Of a DNA stretch of 64,000 nt, positions 25,505-33,630 are shown one piece after another. How positions within the stretch are numbered: position 1 is the stretch's first letter; each line of letters starts with the position of its first letter. The stretch spans positions 1 to 64,000 of the forward strand of contig NZ_BCWW01000019.1 in NCBI RefSeq assembly GCF_001894785.1, in the 5' to 3' direction. Both the position numbers and the translations under genes were made by a program. The stretch comes from Rhodococcoides fascians NBRC 12155 = LMG 3623. GTDB taxonomy: Bacteria; Actinomycetota; Actinomycetes; Mycobacteriales; Mycobacteriaceae. The notes beneath the pieces were generated by a model. It was not told the origin of the DNA. It worked only from the letters and a program-made list of their open reading frames with translations, and searched no databases.

Positions 25505-25742
25505 TCGAAGCGTCTCGACTTGCGTCGCTCCTCGCTGAAGGCTTCTCGCCGCAGGTGATGTCTTGGCCGGCGAGAAGGTCCGCAAGAACGACCGCGCGCG
25601 CCGCATGGGCCAAGATTTCGGCAGGTAGCGGTGGACCATCGAGGGTTCGGATTCGCATGGTTGTCAGTATGGCGTTCGGCTCCGACAAGTTGCTGTCCCG
25701 CAACGTTTCCGGTGCGTGTTCACGGGTCACTGGGGTGTCCAT
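25488..25742 (-). CDS. Small hypothetical gene after csf3 (84 aa)
   Basis: Unrecognised. Residues about 30-60 look ordered (MRIRTLDGPPLPAEILAHAA). It overlaps the end of csf3 by 16 bases if ATG 25742 is used. ATG 25655 is an alternative start. It could be a co-transcribed accessory of the Cas locus or non-functional. Confidence 0.4.
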   Translation of the reverse strand: MDTPVTREHAPETLRDSNLSEPNAILTTMRIRTLDGPPLPAEILAHAARAVVLADLLAGQDITCGEKPSARSDASRDASTINRG

Positions 25743-26446
25743 GGCATGCATAGCTCGCGCATTCTCGACCGGTGCATGTGCGGTGGCCGTATCGCGCCTC
25801 GGCCCAAACCGCCTGTTTCGACTGTTGGTTTGCCCTGCAGACAGATGCGTGGGCTCAGGCGGCCGAGGTGGCCGTTCGGATGGAGGTGGCCGGCCGACCA
25901 GTCATCGATGTCGACGGGCTGCACTTCCCATCTCAGCACCTGCCCCTCGCCCTGGCTGCGCTTCTTCCCGATCGCATCGATCGACGCCAGGGTTGCGCTC
26001 ACCCGGTCGATGTCGCCGACACCTCTCCAGAGCACAGTCCGCGTGGAGGTCAGTAGGAGCGGCATTTGGCGTGCGCGATATCGGCCCTGCCGGTCGGAGA
26101 TGACCGATGGTCGGTACCTCGCGAGTTGCTCGAGCGCACGGTGGTCGGGTCGTCCGCTCCAGTGATGGATTTCCGGGGCGTCGGCCAGGTCTTCGGGATA
26201 GGCGTATGTCGCGCACCAATGCCAGTCGTCGCCTCCCCCCAGAGTGCACCGAGCGAGTGGTAGATCCAGATCGGCGGGCACCTCGTCGGGGCCGGCGGCT
26301 TCGAGGTACTGTCCGCGGTCCCGAGCAGCGGCTTTTTCGTCTTCCCACATCTCGGATGCGAGCAAGCCATCGAGGCTCGTCGCCCACGGAGCTGCATGCG
26401 CAAGTCCGACCGCCAGGTGTGCTTTTACCTCGAACGGCCTCATCAC
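25727..26446 (-). CDS. csf3: Csf3, Cas5-like subunit of a type IV-B Cas complex (239 aa)
   Basis: A RAMP-type small Cas protein by position and pattern: an N-terminal strand (FEVKAHLAVGLAH), LDGLLASEMW, WHWCATYAYP, and a Gly/basic loop IGKKRSQGEGQVLRWEV near 160-175, typical of Csf3/Cas5 proteins in type IV loci. It should cap the 5' end of the RNA-bound complex. GTG 26446 overlaps the csf2 stop (GTGA). There is no separate Cas6 gene. The identification leans on gene order and motifs read by eye. Confidence 0.75.
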   Translation of the reverse strand: MMRPFEVKAHLAVGLAHAAPWATSLDGLLASEMWEDEKAAARDRGQYLEAAGPDEVPADLDLPLARCTLGGGDDWHWCATYAYPEDLADAPEIHHWSGRPDHRALEQLARYRPSVISDRQGRYRARQMPLLLTSTRTVLWRGVGDIDRVSATLASIDAIGKKRSQGEGQVLRWEVQPVDIDDWSAGHLHPNGHLGRLSPRICLQGKPTVETGGLGRGAIRPPHMHRSRMRELCMPWTPQ

Positions 26447-27303
26447 GTCAACGCCTCCATGACTTCCAGCGCCTCGTCACGGCGCTCTCGAAGATGGGTT
26501 CGCCAGTCGAGCTCTTTCGGCTCGTCGCCGGCGAGAAGGGTCCGCTCGAATCTGGTGCGGACGAGGCCGTGTCCGATAGCTGTACGCCCGCCGATGGTTC
26601 CGGACTCGACGAACCTGCCAACGACGTCGGAGAAGAAGGCCACGTCCAGATCGGTTGCGCGATCGAGACGCAAAAAGGACTCGAATCGTGTACCGGCAGG
26701 CAGCGTTTCGATCTCATAACGCATCAGAGAGCTACCGTCGACGGTGGCTGCGTCGGTTCGGCCGACTGCGGGGAAGTCATGATCGGTGGAATCGTCGAAC
26801 CGGCTGTACCGTTCGAGCGCCATGGTGTCGAATTGGCTCAAGACAGCACGGTCCGGTGCGGGACGGCTCATGAGGTGGTCGGTTTCGAGGACGTGCGGGA
26901 TCACTTTGCCCACGCGGAGACAGCCGTCGATCATTCGACCGCCGCCGCTCCCGCCGAACACGCTGACCTGTGGGTTCAATGTACGGAGCCGGTGTAGCCG
27001 TTCGCCGGACAGCGGCTCTCCGGTGACCTTGGTCAGGCTGCCCCCGTTCCGAAGTGTGTGTGCTGCAGACAAGCTGAGAAGCCCTTCGTATGCGAGGACG
27101 TCCCGTAATAGCTCCTCCCCGATCCGCCGGAGCGCCCCTCGGAAGGAGTTCCCGGACACAATCGGAACCAAGGCTGCGGAACCGTTGGGCTGCTGTATTT
27201 TTTCGCGCCGGAACAAGGTCGTTGTGGTGGCGCTGTGTTCACCGCGGTGCGAGATTGCCGAGACCGCTGTGATGTCGAGCTGCCAGCGCATGGTCGAGGT
27301 CAC
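26443..27303 (-). CDS. csf2: Csf2, Cas7-like backbone subunit (286 aa)
   Basis: A Cas7-type RAMP: starts with the strand WQLDITAVSAISHRGE, followed by IVSGNSFRGALRR (the conserved SGNSxRGxLR segment), SVFGGSGGGRMIDG, and a C-terminal GGRTAIGHGLVRTRF glycine-rich loop. Subunits should polymerise along a guide-like RNA. The GTG 27303 start is preferred because AGGAGG is just upstream and it overlaps the previous stop by 4 bases. An in-frame ATG lies at 27291. Confidence 0.82.
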   Translation of the reverse strand: MTSTMRWQLDITAVSAISHRGEHSATTTTLFRREKIQQPNGSAALVPIVSGNSFRGALRRIGEELLRDVLAYEGLLSLSAAHTLRNGGSLTKVTGEPLSGERLHRLRTLNPQVSVFGGSGGGRMIDGCLRVGKVIPHVLETDHLMSRPAPDRAVLSQFDTMALERYSRFDDSTDHDFPAVGRTDAATVDGSSLMRYEIETLPAGTRFESFLRLDRATDLDVAFFSDVVGRFVESGTIGGRTAIGHGLVRTRFERTLLAGDEPKELDWRTHLRERRDEALEVMEALT

Positions 27304-27749
27304 TTCTGCCTCCTGGGCGATGTAGCAGTCGCTGCGGTGGACCGGCGCGCTTGAACAGCTTCGGCCACGATCCGTGTTCGGAGTACGAGGGCGGTGGTGT
27401 TTTCCCGTAAGAGGGTCAGGACCGGTATCGATTCCTCGCGTAGAAGGACCGATAGTTCGAGGCGTTGTTCTTTCGTCGACGGCGCTGACTCGAGATCGGT
27501 TGCCACGGTGCTCCACCATCGATCGAGGTCGGCTCCGCCGGTGTATGTCGCGACCCGGACTCGGTCTGGCAGGTGGTGGTCCCAGTACAGCTCTCTCCGG
27601 CGTCCCACCCACCCGGTGTCCCAGTTGATTCCGTAGTGCAGCAGCAACAACAGTCGTTCAGCTATTGCTGCCGCACCGGTGACGGGCGGCAGAAAGCTCG
27701 CTGCGTCCAGCCAGGTTCGGGTCGGTGTCGTAGCTCTGGTCGGGGTCAT
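27300..27749 (-). CDS. Cas11-like small subunit (149 aa)
   Basis: Mostly helical, with ITAERLLLLLH-type amphipathic segments and Trp/Arg clusters (WDTGWVGRRRELYWDHH). It sits between csf1 and csf2, the place and size of the small subunit in type IV-B loci. Sequence alone is not diagnostic. ATG 27749 overlaps the csf1 stop (ATGA). Confidence 0.65.
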   Translation of the reverse strand: MTPTRATTPTRTWLDAASFLPPVTGAAAIAERLLLLLHYGINWDTGWVGRRRELYWDHHLPDRVRVATYTGGADLDRWWSTVATDLESAPSTKEQRLELSVLLREESIPVLTLLRENTTALVLRTRIVAEAVQARRSTAATATSPRRQK

Positions 27750-28435
27750 GCCGTGCCTCTGGTTGACGTTGAAGCCGTCGCTGCGAGGTCGAGGTACACA
27801 GGACGCTCTCGCCACGGATCGAGGCTGTCCCAATCCGCGAACACAGACGTCCACGTTCGATGAGGAATGTTCTTGAGCGTGCTGAATGCCGGCGCTGCGC
27901 GCGCAAGCGCTGCCAGGGAGAACCCTCGCCGTCGCAATCGCACGACTGCGCTCAGGCGTTCCGCGTCGTGCTCTGTCCATGGAAGCGCGACGTCGTCGAC
28001 GGCGACCCGACCCCACCGGGCATGAGGAAGAATGTGCTTGCGCCCAGGGCGTAACGGAACCACGACGGCGGACGTCGGAGAGATCGCTTGTCCCAGAACG
28101 CGACGTAAGCGGGTCTTCGACAATTTTGTGGCGCACACTGGATCACTGGTGACCAGCAGGAGGTCCGAGCGAAGTGCCGTTGTCGTGTACACCCAGACGC
28201 AGACGTGACACATCGTAGGAGCCGCAACGTCTACCCACCCGTCGAACCCGGTGAACGTTCTCGACACAGTCTCACGCACTCGCCGTCCGGAACCTTCTGT
28301 CGCGCCACCGCACCGCGCGCACGCGGAGTCACCAGAAACGCCGGCTGGTGGCCACGAAACCGCGCATCCTGTTGCGGCCTTGTAGGCGGTCGTCACAACG
28401 TCGAGCGCCGCACTGCCCCTTGATAGTTCGACCAT
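27746..28435 (-). CDS. csf1: Csf1, large-subunit-like protein with zinc finger (229 aa)
   Basis: CARCGG (about residue 39) and, some 35 residues on, CHVC form a four-cysteine zinc-finger pattern typical of Csf1. The C-terminal half ends in HRTWTSVFADWDSLDPWRERPVYLD, with a WTSVFxDW-like box. Csf1 replaces Cas8 in type IV complexes. It is 229 aa, short as expected. First csf gene, starting 64 bases after the MinD-like gene, so the two may share a transcript. Confidence 0.8.
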   Translation of the reverse strand: MVELSRGSAALDVVTTAYKAATGCAVSWPPAGVSGDSACARCGGATEGSGRRVRETVSRTFTGFDGWVDVAAPTMCHVCVWVYTTTALRSDLLLVTSDPVCATKLSKTRLRRVLGQAISPTSAVVVPLRPGRKHILPHARWGRVAVDDVALPWTEHDAERLSAVVRLRRRGFSLAALARAAPAFSTLKNIPHRTWTSVFADWDSLDPWRERPVYLDLAATASTSTRGTA

Positions 28436-28499
28436 CTCTGCACTCTAACGGCGCGCCCGGACACCACGGACAGGCCAACTTTCACCGGCACGGTCCAAC

Positions 28500-30122
28500 T
28501 CACCAAGGACTCGGGCCGGGCGCTGGTGCGTGCCGGCCGACGTTGGCAGGAAAGTCGTCGGCGAGGAGAGCAGCCAGCTCGACGAACGCGCGTTGTGCAG
28601 GCTTGCCCAGTAACTCGAGATCGATGGTGTCGCCTTCGGCAAGGTGGTCGTCGTACGGGACGACCTGGACGGCGCGAGTGCGTTCTGCGAAGTAGGACTT
28701 GAGTTGCTCGACATCGAGGGCCGTCGAGCCCTTCCGTGATTCGTTGATGACGACAACGGTGCGTTTGACCAGGTCGTCGAAGCCGTGTCGCGACAGCCAT
28801 TCGAGGGTCGCCCCAGCGCTGCGCGCTCCGTCCTTGGCCGCGGAGGAGACCAGGACCAATGCGTCGGCTTCTTTGAGGACCCCTGCCATGGCCGAGTTCA
28901 TGAGACCGGTGCCGCAATCGGTCAAGATGATGTTGTAGAACTGTTCGAGGATGCGCAGTGCGGCGGTGTAGTCGTGCTCGTTGAATGCCTCGGAAACGGA
29001 CGGATCACGCTCGCTTGCAAGAACTTCGAGCCTGCTTCGCGCTTGCGAGGTGTAGCTCCGTACGTCGGAGTAGCTGTGTACTTCTTTGTCCGCGAGCAAG
29101 TCCCGCACTGTGCGGTCACTGTCTCGGTGAATGCGGTAGGCGAGCGTCCCGAAATCTGGGTTGGCGTCATAGGCAATGACGCGCTCGCCCCGCAGTGCTG
29201 CGAATGTCGATCCAAGCCCTGTTGTCGTGGTTGTTTTTCCGACCCCGCCCTTCATGGACAGGACTGCGATCTTGTAGTTCCCTCGAACCGGTTGCCGTAC
29301 GCGGCGCAGGAGCTGCTCGTACTCGAGTTCAGCCGGCGACTGTCCGGGATTGGCTGAACCGAACGAGAGTCGGTAGAGCCACCGTCGCCAACCTTTGCTC
29401 GGAGGCAGTTGCGCACGGCGGATCAGCTCCAGTTCGTCGATCGACCGCGGAGGGGCAACAGCTGCTGTCGGCCTTGCTGTCGGAATTGCTGTCGGCACTG
29501 GTTCTACCAACTGAACGGGCTGCGAGGTGAAGGGGCGATGAGCTGTCACTGCCAGAGAGTCGGAGGCGCTTGTTGGCTCCGGGTGAGACGTCGGTGCTGA
29601 ACTGTCGACCGACTTGTTGGTGTGCCATTGCTCAACAGCGGGTGCGGAGCCGCCCTGCCCTGGCCAGGCCGAGGGCCGGTCCGGCATTGGTGCCTGACCA
29701 TCGTTGACGCGCGGCGGCCGTGAGGCCGGCTCCGAGGTGGGTCGATGTGCACCAGAATTGGGCTGGCTCGCCGAGGGGGAGCTGCTGGGTGCGGAGCTGG
29801 GCCGGTCTCTCTGCGCGAATTCTGATGCGACTTTGGACCGGGCTTGGGATACGTTTTTCGACACGTTTTCATCAGCGTTGTTGGCTGCGACTTTGGGTGC
29901 GTCGTTCGGCACGAATTCGCTGGCTACAGGCTGTTCACGGGCGGGTTCTGGATGGCCTACGCCCGAGTCCTGGACGAGGTCACCGTCCTGCCCATCGTGG
30001 CGATCTTCCGACCCCCCTTCCGGCTCGGAATGGTTCGACTGATCGGTCGCATTGTTCGCCGCCGACGGATCGACCACCCACCGGGGCAACGCGCTGCCTG
30101 GGTCGGACTCTGTGGGACTCAT
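28500..30122 (-). CDS. MinD/ParA-type ATPase with long disordered N-terminus (540 aa)
   Basis: The first 240 residues are Ser/Pro/Asn-rich and probably disordered. The ATPase domain (about 280-520) has a deviant Walker A, LSMKGGVGKTTTT, the switch segment YDANPDFGTLAYRI, and ILTDCGTGLMNSAM (Walker B). The architecture resembles actinobacterial MinD/EspI-like proteins found on plasmids and beside ESX systems. No ParB or secretion genes are in the window. ATG 30122 follows AGAGG. An ATG at 30149 is also in frame. Confidence 0.8.
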   Translation of the reverse strand: MSPTESDPGSALPRWVVDPSAANNATDQSNHSEPEGGSEDRHDGQDGDLVQDSGVGHPEPAREQPVASEFVPNDAPKVAANNADENVSKNVSQARSKVASEFAQRDRPSSAPSSSPSASQPNSGAHRPTSEPASRPPRVNDGQAPMPDRPSAWPGQGGSAPAVEQWHTNKSVDSSAPTSHPEPTSASDSLAVTAHRPFTSQPVQLVEPVPTAIPTARPTAAVAPPRSIDELELIRRAQLPPSKGWRRWLYRLSFGSANPGQSPAELEYEQLLRRVRQPVRGNYKIAVLSMKGGVGKTTTTTGLGSTFAALRGERVIAYDANPDFGTLAYRIHRDSDRTVRDLLADKEVHSYSDVRSYTSQARSRLEVLASERDPSVSEAFNEHDYTAALRILEQFYNIILTDCGTGLMNSAMAGVLKEADALVLVSSAAKDGARSAGATLEWLSRHGFDDLVKRTVVVINESRKGSTALDVEQLKSYFAERTRAVQVVPYDDHLAEGDTIDLELLGKPAQRAFVELAALLADDFPANVGRHAPAPGPSPW

Positions 30123-30319
30123 CGGTCGCCACCTCTTCCTCTTGCTCATTCAACGGACGATATCCGGGCGAACATAACACCGGCACCGGACACCTCGAAC
30201 ACCCCGAAAACTGCTGCCGAGCGGCCCCACGGACCGCCGTTGTGCAACCGGTAATTCCGCCTGTTCGGGTACAGCTTCTGCTTTGTCCAGTCTGAAGTGT
30301 CCGTGTCCCGACTATCGTT

Positions 30320-31186
30320 GTGGCGGTGCGTAGCAACGATTTCGACGGCCTCGATCTCACTCGACTACGGTCCCTTCGATCCTCGCGGCATGACATTTCG
30401 ACGATCGTCGATCGCGTGGCCGAACACCTCGACGAATTCGATGGGTACGTCGCATTCAGCGGTGGAAAAGATTCCGTCGTTGCTGTCGATCTCGCCCGCC
30501 AGGCGGACCCAGATGTCCCGGTAGCCTTTTTCGATTCCGGTCTCGAATACCCCGAGACCTACGCCTACGTCGAGCAGATTGCGACGAAGCTGGGACTGGA
30601 CCTGCACATCATTCGCGCTGAACCAACGCTGCTGACAGTGATGGCCCGGACCGGGGAATGGGACCACGGCGGTAGCCCGTCGGCTCATGTACCCGCACGA
30701 GGCTTCGAGACCTTGATTGCGCAGCCTGCCCGGGCTGCGCACACCAAGTTCGGTGACGGGGAGGTCTGGGGCGTGCGGGCAGACGAATCCAGGAAAGGAA
30801 CCGGCAGGTGGTCGATGTACTACTCCGCTCTCGCACGTGAGATCAGCGAGCGCTGCCAAGGCGCGAGCTGCTGCAGCAACAAAGCGGAGCAGCGTCGACA
30901 CCACGGGGGGACGGTTCGCCGCACCGATGGAACTGTGGCCTATGGGCCGGTATGGGACTGGTCCGCGGACGATGTGCTCGCCTATTCGCATCAGCACGAC
31001 CTTCCGAGCAACCCTGTCTACGCCAAACTGGCCGCGCTGGGCGCACCTGCAGCGAATCTGCGGGTTTCACACATTCTCGACGGAAATTTCCTCGAATCGG
31101 GCAGGGTCACTCGTCTGCGTCGAGGTTGGCCGAGCCTGTTCGAGGAGATCGCCGCAGTGCTCCCGCGAATACGCGAGTTCGTGTAG
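30320..31186 (+). CDS. CysH-like PP-loop protein, type IV-B associated (288 aa)
   Basis: PP-loop YVAFSGGKDSVVAVDLA at about residue 43, FDSGLEYPET, GVRADESRKGTGRW and PVWDWSADDVLAY match PAPS-reductase-like proteins. The C-terminal ECGIH-type catalytic Cys motif of true CysH is not seen, although CQGASCCSN is present. CysH-like genes are a hallmark partner of type IV-B Cas loci. The enzymatic role there is unknown. GTG 30320 or GTG 30326 could be the start. It is divergent from the MinD gene and followed by a strong terminator. Confidence 0.85.
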   Translation: MAVRSNDFDGLDLTRLRSLRSSRHDISTIVDRVAEHLDEFDGYVAFSGGKDSVVAVDLARQADPDVPVAFFDSGLEYPETYAYVEQIATKLGLDLHIIRAEPTLLTVMARTGEWDHGGSPSAHVPARGFETLIAQPARAAHTKFGDGEVWGVRADESRKGTGRWSMYYSALAREISERCQGASCCSNKAEQRRHHGGTVRRTDGTVAYGPVWDWSADDVLAYSHQHDLPSNPVYAKLAALGAPAANLRVSHILDGNFLESGRVTRLRRGWPSLFEEIAAVLPRIREFV

Positions 31187-31242
31187 ATCGCCATATCGAC
31201 TGTGCGCGTGTAGCATTCCTGGCACTGAGATTGCACAGGGTG

Positions 31243-31284
31243 AGTCGGAGGCACACCACACGGTGGCCTCCGACTACTTTTTTT
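31243..31284 (+). terminator. Rho-independent terminator of the cysH-like gene
   Basis: AGTCGGAGGC and GCCTCCGACT form a perfect 10-base stem with a 13-base loop, followed by ACTTTTTTT. It is 57 bases past the stop codon at 31186. Confidence 0.85.
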
Positions 31285-31322
31285 GCATCAGAACCAAACG
31301 ACCTCTTGTCGGCCGATCGGCG

Positions 31323-32369
31323 CTAGCTCAGGCGTAGGTTCATGAGGTCTGAACTTTCCGGGTTGAGCTCCAACAACAGGCGATACCCCGGCCCTGTCCG
31401 CTCGGTCTCGTCGGGCAGGTTCAGCATTCGACCCACCAGATCGTCTCTGCCGATCTCATGAGCGAATTGTTCGGCGCTCGCGAGGCGCTGAGCGTAACGC
31501 GCCTCATCGCGGGGGTCGAGAAATTTCCTCATCGTGTACATGCCGTAGGCGGCCTGCTCGGCTTCGCGAGACGGAATCGGGTAAGTCATTGCTTCGAAGG
31601 CATCGTCGGTGAGCGGCGATCTGTTTCCCTCCATGTGGTGCAGGTTCTCGGCCACCTGCCGCACAGTCGGAGCCGCGCCCGAAGGCCCGGAGTGAAGTAG
31701 ATACGCCCAAGGGGTCGAATGCACGAGATACCGTGGGATATAGCGCTTGTTTCGGCGGGTAGCAGCTGGGATGAGAGCTGGCGGGAAGACTGATGTGGAT
31801 GGGTTCTCATAAATTTCTTTGACCTTCTGCGCCGCGGAGACTGCGCACCCCCAATCCAACGAGCCCCACATCGGATACGGAACGTGCCCGCCGTGCACCG
31901 CCCTGAGGTTGCGTGCGATCGCATCGATGTACTGGCCCTTTACGAGAAATCTATCTTCGGGCCACCCGTTGAAGAAGACATACAACGGAGTTGCACCGTC
32001 GAGCCTGCTCTTCAAAATCAGGGTCTCGTACTGCTTGACTTCTTTAACTGAGTGTCCGAGCTGCTCATAGCGGTTGAATTTGTGGCTGGCGCGTTTTGCT
32101 TGAATACGAAGCTTGATCCACCGCTCGTCGGCCGAAGAACCGATCCACCACTCCCAATCCGCACCGTTGCCCGCCTCGACCGCCTTGGCGTATTTCGTCA
32201 CTCTCAGCGCCGGAATACGCTGCTGAAGCTTGATCAAGTTGAGGTCGGTGAGCGTCTCTTCTCCAGGTCCGATGCCGCCTGCAATTCCCGTCTCCATCAG
32301 ATCCCAGGTATCAGAGGCTGCTTCATTCATCGCGTGGACCATGTAATTGGCACTGAAGTGTGTACTCAT
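31323..32369 (-). CDS. DUF6615-like putative PD-(D/E)xK nuclease (348 aa)
   Basis: The segment LTDLNLIKLQQRIP, then NGADWEWWIGS and LRIQAKRAS, reproduces a D...QxK restriction-endonuclease-like core: Asp in GADWEW and Gln/Lys in IQAKR. It continues with PLYVFFNGW. I recall this pattern from the DUF6615 family. Function is untested, and nuclease activity is inference from the motif. ATG 32369 is chosen because the longer frame would run into the MerR gene. It is 13 bases downstream of MerR, so probably one operon. Confidence 0.65.
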   Translation of the reverse strand: MSTHFSANYMVHAMNEAASDTWDLMETGIAGGIGPGEETLTDLNLIKLQQRIPALRVTKYAKAVEAGNGADWEWWIGSSADERWIKLRIQAKRASHKFNRYEQLGHSVKEVKQYETLILKSRLDGATPLYVFFNGWPEDRFLVKGQYIDAIARNLRAVHGGHVPYPMWGSLDWGCAVSAAQKVKEIYENPSTSVFPPALIPAATRRNKRYIPRYLVHSTPWAYLLHSGPSGAAPTVRQVAENLHHMEGNRSPLTDDAFEAMTYPIPSREAEQAAYGMYTMRKFLDPRDEARYAQRLASAEQFAHEIGRDDLVGRMLNLPDETERTGPGYRLLLELNPESSDLMNLRLS

Positions 32370-32382
32370 CCCGGGGCCGACT

Positions 32383-32952
32383 TCAGGCGCTCTTGCGGTC
32401 GCGTCGCGATCCCAGTTCGTCGATTCGGGTGACCTTGTCGCTTCCCACAGAAACTGCAGGGAGCGCACGGATATCGGCAGCCACGTCCGCGACTGTATGT
32501 CCGATCGCGATGCCGAACACGCCCTGACCACCGTGTAGCAAGTCCACTATCTCGTCGTCAGATGTGCACTCGTACACCGAAATACCGTCGCAGAGCAGAG
32601 TTACAGACGCCAGCCCCTGGGCGTCACGCGCACGCAGGCACTCGATCGCAATGCGTACATTCTGCAAAGACACTCCGGCCTCGAGGAGACGACGAATCAC
32701 TTTGACCACCACGATGTCGGAGAAGGCATACATCCTTTGCGATCCCGAACCGGATGCAGGGCGGATCGACGGTGACACAAGCCCTGTACGGGCCCAGTAG
32801 TCGAGCTGGCGGTACGTTACCCCAGTCACTTGCTGGACCTGGGGCGATTTGTACCCCAGACACCCGTTCACGGCGTCGGCGGCGGTGCCGTTCGAGGTCT
32901 TGAAAAGCCCCGGCACGATGTCCTCGAACGAACCCTGTTCGCTGCAGCTCAC
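32383..32952 (-). CDS. MerR-family regulator resembling mycobacterial Rv1828 (189 aa)
   Basis: N-terminal winged HTH: QVQQVTGVTYRQLDYWARTG, then SGSQRMYAFSDIVVVKVIRRLLEAGVSLQNVRIA. It continues into VYECTSDDEIVDLLHGGQGVFGIAI. This closely follows the Rv1828-type MerR proteins of actinobacterial chromosomes, so it is probably an extra copy carried on the element. GTG 32952 after AGGGTGGG is the preferred start. It is directly upstream of the DUF6615-like gene and likely controls it. Confidence 0.85.
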   Translation of the reverse strand: MSCSEQGSFEDIVPGLFKTSNGTAADAVNGCLGYKSPQVQQVTGVTYRQLDYWARTGLVSPSIRPASGSGSQRMYAFSDIVVVKVIRRLLEAGVSLQNVRIAIECLRARDAQGLASVTLLCDGISVYECTSDDEIVDLLHGGQGVFGIAIGHTVADVAADIRALPAVSVGSDKVTRIDELGSRRDRKSA

Positions 32953-33058
32953 AACTCGCACCCACCCTTTAATCGATCGTTCGATGCACGATACCGCTCG
33001 ACATCGCTCTGCTTTCTCTCCCGGCCAGCGGGCCACCTCTGCACGTCCGCCCCCACCG

Positions 33059-33256
33059 TTACTCGGCGGACAAACCGAGCAGCCATCCGATGAACGGCGT
33101 AAGACGAGGAACACCGAACCTGAAGAGCAGAAACACCGCGAGGAAGACGGCTATCGTGACCCGCTTGGATCGGAACTCCGTGAAGGAACGGATCGCTATA
33201 ACGGCAGTGACTGCCACTACCAGGGAGCAGAAGTTCAGCACGTCGTCGCCGCTCAT
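33059..33256 (-). CDS. Small two-helix membrane protein (65 aa)
   Basis: Two hydrophobic segments (about 6-24 and 34-60) separated by FRSKR, ending GLSAE. Size and topology suggest a holin-like or small-toxin-like protein, but no family is recognised. It starts with an ATGA overlap to a 22-codon frame upstream (33321-33253). Confidence 0.5.
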   Translation of the reverse strand: MSGDDVLNFCSLVVAVTAVIAIRSFTEFRSKRVTIAVFLAVFLLFRFGVPRLTPFIGWLLGLSAE

Positions 33257-33321
33257 CCGAGCAAACCTGCCGATGCAATCGGGCTGAGTGGGGTCATTTC
33301 ATGGGGCGTGATGCTGTTCAT
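33253..33321 (-). CDS. Very short upstream ORF (22 aa)
   Basis: ATG 33321 to TGA 33253 encodes MNSITPHEMTPLSPIASAGLLG, and the stop overlaps the next start as ATGA. It could be a translationally coupled leader peptide for the small membrane gene. No strong ribosome site is seen. Confidence 0.3.
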   Translation of the reverse strand: MNSITPHEMTPLSPIASAGLLG

Positions 33322-33370
33322 CGCCGCACCGTAACGATTATGGCACCGATGGCGGAGGTCTTGAACGGAA

Positions 33371-33401
33371 CGTAGAATTCCCCGAATAGGGGAATTCTAC
33401 G
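33371..33401. terminator. Perfect 13-base-pair palindrome
   Basis: CGTAGAATTCCCC (33371-33383) and GGGGAATTCTACG (33389-33401) with a 5-base loop. It lies in the 374-base stretch 33257-33630 that otherwise holds only the 22-codon frame. The stem is unusually AT-containing compared with its surroundings. It may terminate read-through from the LysR gene (minus) or bind a regulator. Confidence 0.6.
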
Positions 33402-33630
33402 AAGCTTGATCCCACGGGCGTGTCGGACAGTGTTCGGCCACCACCGTCGCCCTGCTGACGTTCAGCATTCTCGATCTCCCCGCCTCCGGTGGCCGTGAAC
33501 CCGGATCTAGCGCATACCTGCGCCCTGACAATCACTGCCATACAACCTGTTTCGCAGATGTCATGTGCCTGCCCGTTACCTTTTGAGCAGTCCTGATAAC
33601 CGAGCGTTACGGGTGAGATCGGCCGCGGAA

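Noticed and set aside
25008..31186. Possible CRISPR array beside the Cas genes
   Set aside because: No evenly spaced direct repeats of 20-40 bases are visible here or elsewhere in the window. The only repeats are isolated hairpins and the 170-bp tandem pair.
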